From a virus, in IMG/VR virus record IMGVR_UViG_3300042905_003398, positions 1 through 38,362 of that record: DNA of 38,362 bases, one strand, 5' to 3'. Positions 18,901 through 26,800 of this stretch are shown one piece after another (position 1 is the first letter of the stretch; each line of letters begins with the position of its first letter). The position numbers were made by a program, and so were the translations under genes. The notes under the pieces are model-generated. The model was given only the letters and a program-made list of their open reading frames with translations, did not search any database and was not told the origin of the DNA.

Positions 18901-20932
18901 TGACATCAACTGAAACGGCAGGTGTTCCAGTAGTGTATGAAACCAAACCAACTCCATATACATCCATGTAGGGAAGTTCAAAGTATTTTCTTCCGTTTTC
19001 ATCCACAGAGAAATTTGCCGAGGAAGAAACAACCGCAACAGCAGTTGCTGGTGTTTTTGTGCGGAGTGTGGTTGGATCTGTTGTGGTAGGAGAATACAGA
19101 ATCGGAACACAGGCTCGGACTGCACCAGAAACAGCAAATCCGGTTGGAGGTGAGGTCACCGTCAAACTTACAGTCTGATTGTTGTTTACCAGTGTTCCGG
19201 AAGAAGGAGAGTATGCAGCGCCGTCAGTGCTGCGTATAAACGATATATCTCGCGTTTCTACAGAGTTAACATAACCCTGCGTTCCATATGGTAAAAACGA
19301 AAATACACTGGCGTTTGCTGTTGATATCGTATCAGAAAAGTTTGACTTCGTAAAAGAGAATGTGCTGCTGTTTCCACTGCTGCTTACGCTTACCGCAGTG
19401 TTGCTTGTTATCTTTGCGGGAACAACAAGGCTGTCAACGCTTGACACAGCATATCCAGGTGTCAATTCGTAAACAAGAGAACTGTTTTCGCTAGAAATTG
19501 GAGTTATAGCAGACTGAGAATTGAAATAGCCAATGGTAAATCCGGTTCCGTGCTGATACAGATACCCAAATCCAGGAACAGTATTTGCAGGGATAGAGCC
19601 AGACAGCCCGTAGATATACAACCGATACTGCATCCCTGTTAGTCCAGTGGGATGTGGAACTATACCGTGAACATACCCTTCGGCAATGACTCCACCAACA
19701 TCAGCATTGAAAACAACTCTGGATGAGCCCGAAGAAGTAGTTGACAAGAAGTTTGCAAATGTCTGCCCTATTCCTGCAAGAGAGCCAGGACCGGTGGTCT
19801 GCACATCCACTTCCACATAGTTTCCAACGGTATACGGGAATCGCAGATTTGTTTCCGTTTGTGTTGTTCTTGCCTTTGGTAGAGAAACCTGAGCAGGATA
19901 CTCGTTTTCTACCTCATAACCAAACACATATGCTTTTCCTTTACCAGCAGAAAGAAAAAGAGATCCATCAGAAGACTGTTTGGTCACAATATCAAACGGG
20001 TTAACACTATACGATCCAGACTCGTCGTATGTTCTGCGAGCAAGTGCTTTTTGAATCTCTCCATACGAAATACGATCAATCTTCTTTGTGATCTTTCCAG
20101 ACTCAAAGCGAAGAAGTTCCACAAAATCAACAGGATCGGAATTCAGATCATTCTGTGACAGAACAAGTGAAATCTTGTAGCGATCCGCACCAGGAGCATT
20201 GTAATTATACGAACCAATGGAGGGATCTCTTAGTGTGGAGTCTTCACTGTCGGTTATAGCGTCCCGTGTTATGGAAAAACCAATCTTCTTTGACAGGTCG
20301 GCAAATCCCGAAAAAGACAGATCGCGGTATCCACCCACAACTCTATAAGGAGCAAACACGGAAGACCGAACTCCGACAAAGAATCCGTCAACATAGAAAA
20401 CACCATCACCAACAGAAACCAACTTGCAAGAACCCTCAACCGGATACGATACATCAGAACGAACCGTGATTCCTGTTATTGTGTCTGTATCTTCTTTTTC
20501 AAAAACTAGTTGGCTTCCAGCAAGAGATGAGCCGGACACAAAATCAACAACAACAACAAGGTTTCCGTCTGTATTGTCTGGAGGAATCACGCTGACAATT
20601 TTTGCGACTGAATTGATTGATGTATTACTCAAAACTCCGCCCACAAGGAACGAATAATCGTCCAAGCCGCGAAGAGGAGATCCCTCTGCTACAGAAAGCA
20701 TCGCATAGGAAGAATTCCGAACAGATATACCGCCACCAACAATACGCGATCCGTCCTTGAACAGATGATCGCCTATTTTTGAAAATTGATTCTGTAGAAT
20801 GGTCTGGAGTTGGGTCAGTTCCCGTGCCTGAACCGCATATCCAGGCTTGAACAGGACTCGCAAAAATCCCTTATCGCCGTCAAAATCATCGTAGTATGGA
20901 TTGATATTGAAGATGCTAGGATCGTATGCCAT
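15995..20932 (-). CDS. DUF4815-like giant virion protein, probable baseplate/fibre connector
   Basis: The 1645-residue product begins MAYDPSIFNINPYYDDFD, then FLRVLFKPGYAVQARELTQL and HLFKDGSRIVGG. This is the signature start of the DUF4815-type structural proteins found in cyanophages and related T4-like phages, assigned here from memory. A long beta-rich body follows. A mid-region helix (ADIGKMEKRVDEVEVFAKLS) precedes a segment rich in aromatic and acidic residues. The C-terminus (TATYYQIPAARNIRTVSYI) resembles the end of the same family. It sits directly after gp8 and before the fibre genes, where T4 has gp9-gp12, so a role as a baseplate-periphery protein that connects fibres (in the gp10 position) is plausible but unproven. 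A good ribosome site, AGAGGGA, precedes the ATG. Confidence 0.88.
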   Translation of the reverse strand: MAYDPSIFNINPYYDDFDGDKGFLRVLFKPGYAVQARELTQLQTILQNQFSKIGDHLFKDGSRIVGGGISVRNSSYAMLSVAEGSPLRGLDDYSFLVGGVLSNTSINSVAKIVSVIPPDNTDGNLVVVVDFVSGSSLAGSQLVFEKEDTDTITGITVRSDVSYPVEGSCKLVSVGDGVFYVDGFFVGVRSSVFAPYRVVGGYRDLSFSGFADLSKKIGFSITRDAITDSEDSTLRDPSIGSYNYNAPGADRYKISLVLSQNDLNSDPVDFVELLRFESGKITKKIDRISYGEIQKALARRTYDESGSYSVNPFDIVTKQSSDGSLFLSAGKGKAYVFGYEVENEYPAQVSLPKARTTQTETNLRFPYTVGNYVEVDVQTTGPGSLAGIGQTFANFLSTTSSGSSRVVFNADVGGVIAEGYVHGIVPHPTGLTGMQYRLYIYGLSGSIPANTVPGFGYLYQHGTGFTIGYFNSQSAITPISSENSSLVYELTPGYAVSSVDSLVVPAKITSNTAVSVSSSGNSSTFSFTKSNFSDTISTANASVFSFLPYGTQGYVNSVETRDISFIRSTDGAAYSPSSGTLVNNNQTVSLTVTSPPTGFAVSGAVRACVPILYSPTTTDPTTLRTKTPATAVAVVSSSANFSVDENGRKYFELPYMDVYGVGLVSYTTGTPAVSVDVTSDFELDDGQRETHYQNARLYIKPDKTTEARYSFAESAVSLNVSLQYFVHGGLASAPFVGAASYVGVNYENIPLYVNPKTGKAVSLANCLDFRRSGLTATTQMMKPYGRSEFGILGDTDVSYRHYLPRIDKLCVKSDPQDGSALFFLVSGTPSLAPVAPPDPTDGMVIATITVPSYTHDERSVVITPVDSKRYTMADIGKMEKRVDEVEVFAKLSLSESELESRSLKTSVEQTEPLKTSIFVDEFYGHSVADVVDSSYSCSVDYERGELRPFFTTSRVNPPSPILVDSVQSEDGIITLDYSETPYVSNKQYTTSVQINPSNTVNWLGYMKLTPEIDSFYDQSYRPVVKTNALMENDNWVSCNANDARGFGTQWNDWESVWTGIEQVQEEQDDIQKKIVQLPRTISRSSVPSVNSGSNTVGISRTIEAVNEKTSNYIRVRQLKNRIKKSIGSRVVDRSVVPYIPSNTVTAVVHGLKPNAENLRLMFDGQVLVSGFETDSSGSCTVEFTIPTETFLAGDRVVRVSDSEITENATMAAEAVYRCTGLLEQRDSGVYATRPPVLRRQLPASEAVSKDPFNRDIDSVESTHWSDPLSQTFFVDKKTNPSGVFLSSVSLYFAQKDTALPVAVQIRPTISGYPSPSVVVPFSTVVFPASGITASASVPTETKFSFSSPVYLEPGEYALCVLANSDDYRLFAAQTGFNSTQNADATGGRAGNNQRVGSLYAPQGIGPAAEINSTDLMFEINRCEFVSNGTVRWSGVPVVGDAQILKVYASEIVPDSSSLTRSIGSYSFLNNETLYFNSLLGSDVDMVYQMDRGSDTSVSPVVDGGSLLVAAVKTNSSVPQTATSRYVSRVVELPSELASNGVSVFVDANIPVHADGVIRVYFRALLTGETDIFTKTWKQMERITPQFTSSSEIDFREVEFVGATENTIRRFTAYQIAVEMESPSTTATYYQIPAARNIRTVSYIRA

Positions 20933-20941
20933 ATGTCCCTC

Positions 20942-23296
20942 TTAGAAGCCCAGTCTGAGCCTAAATTCTTCCTTCTGACCCGAAATTCGTGTAATGGGGC
21001 GCACATTGTCTATGTATAAGATTTCTCCTGAAGTTGGATCAATCTCTGGAGTGTGATACTGTGCAACCACGAATGCCCCCAAGCCGGTTCCTGTTAGTCC
21101 GTGCTGTGCCACGCTTAGGAACTTTCCAGTGATTCCTGTAAGATACAGACGACCATACGATGGATTAACAAAATCCCATTCGTAAACGGTTCCTGCTGCA
21201 TAGTTAAATCCGGGAGCAGTAGACCCTTGTGTTACAGTGTCTCCGTTGGAGAATGAGGTTTGGGTCAAAGAAGAAGAAGTCAAGTCAACCGCACCGGTTA
21301 CGCCAGAAACACTGGTACTAACCTCAAGCAGGTGCAATCCTCTGAAAGACGGGATGGAATCAGTGTCATAATACGGTTGACCCACAGAAACAACTTTATA
21401 CAGTCGGGTGATCCCATCCCGAGAAACAGCATACGACTGCTCGTCGTTGTTTACAAATATTCGGATGAATTCTCCGTAACGAGGAGCAACAGTATTGATT
21501 GAAGCGGTGATTCCAGAAATTGCACCCACTACAAACGCATCGGTATTTGCTACAAAATTTCCACCACCCTCTACACGAACTAAACAACGATCAGCATACG
21601 ATTCAACAATCCGTCCCTCTATGGTCAAATCGTATCCATACACGGCTCCACTCTGAAATACAGTTCCACTAGGAACAGTCTGATACACCAACTCACCAAC
21701 CCTAAACAAAGAATTAGCAGGAGGAGCACCGTTTGGAGAATAGGTCAACACATAATCATTCAGTCTATCCAAACGAGTTACAAATTTGCCAGAACTATTG
21801 ACGGTTTTCAATTTTACCGACGATCCATCTATGAACTGAACAGCACTTTGACTAACCACCTTTCCAGAACTCTTGCTATCATCCCCAACAACAAACACAT
21901 CTCCATCTTGAACGAAGTCAGAATTCAAGTATGTGGTCACGGGAGTCAAAAACAAGTCTCTATAGTATGTGTTCTGCGACCCTGCAATCTCGCTCTTATT
22001 TGAAGACAGAACAGGATTTTTTATGATACCAAACTGTCTGTAAGACCCTCCACCACGAATGAATTCCGAATCAGAATCACTTACCTGAACCACAATAATC
22101 ACATCTTTCACGCTCAACTCTTTGAGAATGTTGCTTCCATGTCCACCCTTGGGAGACAGGACAACTCTGAATGTGGGATGGACACTGCTTGCTGTTTTTG
22201 CACTGTTTACAGATGCTGTTGCATACGAATAGTTTATTCCGGCTCCCGCAACAACCACCGAAGAAATGGTCTTGGAAGAACTCATAACAGGAAATGCGTA
22301 TCCTCCCGATCCATTCCCCAAAATCTGAACAAACGGAAGGATCTCGGCAAGAACGACATTTGCAGCGTTTCCTGAAACAGGAGGGGTGAAACTAAAATCC
22401 ATCTCGTCGTTTTCAACATCAAACACAATAGAATTTCCAGACACAGTTCCATTGACAATTACTCCGTAATTGTTTATTTCTGATGCGCTGAATGTAGTTA
22501 CATTGCTGCTGATAATACGCAGAACATATCCAACATAATTAGATGGGGTGCTACCAATCCGTTCGCGTGAGGCAGAATCGGTGATTGTGACTCGCTTTCT
22601 GGTAGGTGACAATTCCGTGATTGTTGCCAGTCTGACGGCTGATAGTCCCGAAATAGAATACGGATACACACCAGCAGAAACTCCACTTGCGCCCACACCA
22701 GACATCACCACACGATCAATGGTACCAGACACAGAGGTAATCTGTGTGTTGTATTGGTTTGATACTTCGGTGTCTTCTGTGTTGTAAGCGTAGTCTATGG
22801 GAACATAATCCGACAGTTCATAAGGAAGGTCGCTCTCACGAACGGTTGCAAGATATTTCCAAACATAACCATCTGACAGTGCAAATGGCTGAGAAAACAC
22901 TTCCGTTGGTTTTTGAGTAGAAACACCGCCTCCATTATTTTCCAAGCACTTGTATACCTTGTATTCATCTGTAATGACATACAATGGATTAGCAAGTGAA
23001 TCAGAAAAAAGTTCAACAGAATCGTCGTATTGTGTATAAACACTGCCGCTCTCCCATTCGTAGCGTGGTAGAGCAAAAAACACATTTTCCGGAGTGATTT
23101 TCTTATATCCAATCACTCGGTTCATTACACTGTATTCAGAACCAACAGTATCAGTATATGCTGGTGGGGAATTTTCGTTGGACCACGGAAGAGGGTTGGC
23201 AATGAAGAAAAAATACTGATTTTCGTTTCTCTCCAATTCGGTGAGAAAACTTTCAGCATAAGAACGCTTTAGTGATGCCTTGATGTAGGTTGCCAT
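20942..23296 (-). CDS. gp8: Baseplate wedge protein (gp8), enlarged
   Basis: This wedge protein bridges gp6/gp7 arms in the baseplate. Residues 1-150 match T4 gp8: NPLPWSNENSPPAYTDTV, the RVIGYKKITPENV region, ALPRYEW, YKVYKCLENNGGG and SDGYVWKYLATV follow the same order as PWSSNENEVGFAPPYPTDSV, RRDW, YRCLD and GDGYVWEYLF in T4. The last 37 residues (748-784), which include SGEILYIDNVRPI and end EEFRLRLGF, match the T4 C-terminus (SGEMIYMENRPPI to INILFTF). In between lie about 590 residues of beta-rich sequence where T4 has little over 100, so the family fold here carries a large internal insertion. The ribosome site GGAGAA precedes the ATG. It lies between the 178-aa lectin-tail gene and the DUF4815-like gene. 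Confidence 0.9.
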   Translation of the reverse strand: MATYIKASLKRSYAESFLTELERNENQYFFFIANPLPWSNENSPPAYTDTVGSEYSVMNRVIGYKKITPENVFFALPRYEWESGSVYTQYDDSVELFSDSLANPLYVITDEYKVYKCLENNGGGVSTQKPTEVFSQPFALSDGYVWKYLATVRESDLPYELSDYVPIDYAYNTEDTEVSNQYNTQITSVSGTIDRVVMSGVGASGVSAGVYPYSISGLSAVRLATITELSPTRKRVTITDSASRERIGSTPSNYVGYVLRIISSNVTTFSASEINNYGVIVNGTVSGNSIVFDVENDEMDFSFTPPVSGNAANVVLAEILPFVQILGNGSGGYAFPVMSSSKTISSVVVAGAGINYSYATASVNSAKTASSVHPTFRVVLSPKGGHGSNILKELSVKDVIIVVQVSDSDSEFIRGGGSYRQFGIIKNPVLSSNKSEIAGSQNTYYRDLFLTPVTTYLNSDFVQDGDVFVVGDDSKSSGKVVSQSAVQFIDGSSVKLKTVNSSGKFVTRLDRLNDYVLTYSPNGAPPANSLFRVGELVYQTVPSGTVFQSGAVYGYDLTIEGRIVESYADRCLVRVEGGGNFVANTDAFVVGAISGITASINTVAPRYGEFIRIFVNNDEQSYAVSRDGITRLYKVVSVGQPYYDTDSIPSFRGLHLLEVSTSVSGVTGAVDLTSSSLTQTSFSNGDTVTQGSTAPGFNYAAGTVYEWDFVNPSYGRLYLTGITGKFLSVAQHGLTGTGLGAFVVAQYHTPEIDPTSGEILYIDNVRPITRISGQKEEFRLRLGF

Positions 23297-23307
23297 TGAG
23301 TTCTCCG

Positions 23308-23844
23308 TTATATTCCGTATGCAGTATATGTATCGCTACCAAGAGTGGTTCCGTCTGGCAACGGACTGCCACTAGAACGATACACCAATTGGGGAAGCGA
23401 GAAAAAGTTCTCAAGCGAAATGCCACCAAAGTCAACTCCCTCGGGAATAGCAGTTATTCCCTGTGTGTTGGGGTGGTGTTCAATCTGCCAGTATGTAACA
23501 CCTGAGTAGTATGTGCCGGTGTGTGCAGCCTTGAACTCATCAGGCAGAATCCTATCCGCACGATACTTTCTAGCCAAATACCCATACATCTGTTGCCGCT
23601 CTGTTTCTGACAATTTTCGGTCAAAGACTATGACTTCGTGGATTACCCCGCCGAAAGAATACGATGGGGTGTTTGCTAATACAGAATTGATCCATGCCTG
23701 TGAACCTGGAGTCCCGCTGCCAGTGGCACCCGCGCTGATGTGACAGCCGATTCTGCCAATGAGAATGTCCGAAGCATTGTATTGCTCTTCGCTTGCTGCG
23801 TATCCTGTCTCTCGCTGTGGTAGGAATAGTTCTTCGTCTGCCAT
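23308..23844 (-). CDS. Lectin-domain fragment protein (concanavalin-like C-terminal half, 178 aa)
   Basis: The first ~100 residues look like the terminal half of a LamG/concanavalin-like sandwich: YNASDILIGRIGCH (22-35), then GGVIHEVIVFDRKLSETERQ (65-84) and MYGYLARKYR. The 'F.G.I.E.i.fdr.Ls..Er..v..YL..KY' ending is very common in phage lectin modules. No N-terminal half of the fold is present. That half is visible in the preceding gp7, whose first lectin region lacks this ending. The remaining ~75 residues form a tail with several tyrosines, ending TAYGI, which resembles the gp7 end ARFGI. A clear AAGGAA ribosome site precedes the ATG, so the gene is probably expressed rather than a relic. 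Role: probable baseplate-periphery adhesin part. Confidence 0.8.
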   Translation of the reverse strand: MADEELFLPQRETGYAASEEQYNASDILIGRIGCHISAGATGSGTPGSQAWINSVLANTPSYSFGGVIHEVIVFDRKLSETERQQMYGYLARKYRADRILPDEFKAAHTGTYYSGVTYWQIEHHPNTQGITAIPEGVDFGGISLENFFSLPQLVYRSSGSPLPDGTTLGSDTYTAYGI

Positions 23845-23853
23845 ATGGTTCCT

Positions 23854-26800
23854 TTATATTCCGAACCGTGCGCGGCTTGAGTTGTAGTTTTGCAATATTT
23901 CTTGTTGTGAAAGCGTGCGAGAATACACACGAACAGCGGATATTCCACCGTTGTAGTGGTAATCCCAATATGAACCTTCTGCACCAAATGCATACCAATT
24001 AGTGCCACCACCATAACCATGACTTCCTAGAGCAAAAATTCCACTTCCACTTCCAATGATATGTTTGCCAGGATATATCTGCTGTCCAACTTGTTTTCCA
24101 TTCGTGTATATGGTAACTGTTGTCTGATCTGATGCAGACGAATAACTGAATGTAGTAACTGCATAGACATATTTTGTAGGAACAACGAAATCCGAAGCCT
24201 GTGCTATGACTCTTTGTATGTTTTGTGTATTGAAACTGTTAAAATGATTTCCTGCATCACCGTATACAAAGTATGGCAATCCTTTACTAGCCCACATACC
24301 AAAACCATAATAACTAGTTACATTTTGCACAATAGGAATTGGCTTCACCCATGCTTCCCATGTGCTATTTCCAGTTTCGTCTGAAGAACCAACACTCAAA
24401 GTTGGTATTGTACGAATGCTTGTGGTTCGCTTTTTGTCAAACACCACCACCCCACCATCACCACTACTGTATAGAGGCTGCGACAGGGCGTACATATTCT
24501 GACCCTTGCCGCTGATGTCATAGATGGTGTTTGGTGTGTTTGCCAGTAGTTCAGCAATTGTAGGCTCGGTTCCGTCTACGAGATCAATTCGGGGAAGCAT
24601 GAACCGTGCCTCTGTTTCAGGAACATTGCTTCCATACAGACCAATACGCAGAGCAGAACTAGTAGCATCGGATCTCCATATGTAATCGCTGTAGTTGTCT
24701 CCCGCGCCAGAACCATTTACTAAAGGAGCATATGTCAATCCTCCGCCACCAAGAGCATACCATCCGCTGTTTGGATGGTTGGAATTTGCTCCGCTTGCTG
24801 TTCCTTCGGGGTGTATGTGTCCAACCACAAGCAACCACTGTCCCACCCTGCTTGTGGGAATCTGCGAACTTCCAACAGTTGCAACGGCAAAATAAGGATT
24901 GGGTTGCTCCGCTCCTGTTATTTTGTTGTTTACTCCCCCATATATTGTTCCAATATAAACATCACCAGCATTAGCATCCATTCTCTGAATCCACACAGAA
25001 TACCGATACAGTTTTGTCCGATCTATTGGAGTTCGTGTGCTGACAAATCCTCCATTCCAACCAGATATACTTGAGTTAACCGAGTGATTCACTGCTCTCC
25101 AAACCATTCTTGGGTCGCCCCACGCATCAGTAAAGCGTTCAATTCTGTTGCTGTGGGCATGACCTAATGTTGTGTTGATCCGCTGTCCTATGCCGTAGTG
25201 TCCCAGTGTGACTCCATCTGGTTCACCAGGAATCAAAACTCCGGTATCGCGTGCATACGGCAACAACTGAACACCCGATATGTCGTATTCCACACCAGCA
25301 CCGAGTCCAGACAAACCAAAAAGAACGACAGACTGTTCTGGTGGATTGGCAATCCCGTCACTGGGTTCTTTTCGTGTTCTTGAAATTCTGTACCATCCAC
25401 CGCCAACACTCTGCACTGTCGCGGCAGCAAGATTGTAGTTGTTTGGAACATTCCAATAAATATACATGGAAGCGGAAGAAATTGCTGCTCCATCTGTTCT
25501 GCGAACATACATCACTGCTGTCCAAGCCTTGTTTTTGAACCCAACATAATTAGGATCAATCCAGTTCTGAACAGGACTGATATAAAGGTTTCCGTTCGTT
25601 CCTGTACGCATACGGAATACCTCAGCACCGACGAAAGGTTCAGGTCTAGCCGCTGGTTGTTCAGATCCTGTTGTTGAGGTAACACGCAATATCGGTCCTG
25701 CACCTGCTGCACCATCTCTACCAAAAGCACTAACATCCAAAGGCTTCAATACATTACGAGGTATAGGCTCAAACAGAGTATTCTTAATGAGATTCTTGTC
25801 ATGTCCCCGTGCAAATTCACCGATACACGCGCTCTTTCCCGCATCAAAATAGAACTCAAGTCCTTTCTTGATTACAAAGTCTTCCGTTGGTGGAGCAGTG
25901 ACTTCTGCAATGTAGCGATTGGTTGAACGAGAACGGTTCAATCCCTCATCGCCGTTCAGATACACCCGTATTCTGTTGTCCGAGTCACGAACGGCTTCCG
26001 CAACAGACACACCAAAACACACACCAGACACATGGGGATCGTATACAATGTAGTTCTGTGTCACCGACTGTTGATCTCCGCCTGGTCGGAATCCAACGGC
26101 ACCCACTGGTGGCAGCGACGCACCAGGATACAGAAGTGTTCCAAGTGGAGTCACGCTGTAGTATTGGCTCGTTTGGAAAGCGGGAGTCCTGTCTTGCACA
26201 TTGTAAGGGCGAGAGAACAGCACAGAGTCAATCCGCACTGATGGGTCAGCAGGATTGTAATTGACACTTCTTGACGCAAGTAGTCCGTATCCATGACTCA
26301 AGCCCTCAATAGTGGGGCGATACACCACAAAAATATCTGCATCATCGGTGACTGCCAGTTGATTTGTCAGATAAAGATGCTGTCCGTTCAAGACCGCTGC
26401 TGCACTGCTTCCCGCAGCAGTAGTAAATCCAAGACCAACTATAGAACCAAATGTGGCTCCTCCGAAAACAGAGTGAGGAGAAAACACTGGTCCGCCATTG
26501 AAAGATATTCCCGTCACACCAGCAGAAGAAGCAGTAACAAGAACAGGACGGAGTTTGTCAATCGTAATTCCAGCGTTCAAACTAGCCATTCCGTTAAATC
26601 GCCCCCATGTGGGAGGAATCGCGTGGTTTTGTCGTGGAGAAGAGTCTCGCCAGATGTCTACGCTTGCACCGTTCACCACCGATCCACACACCCCGATGTT
26701 TTCTGGTCGGAGCCACAACACCAACCCACGAAGACCTGCTGGTGACCACGAGGTTTCCTTTCCCGAATACCATGCTGTGGTGCTGCCCAAAGGAGCACCG

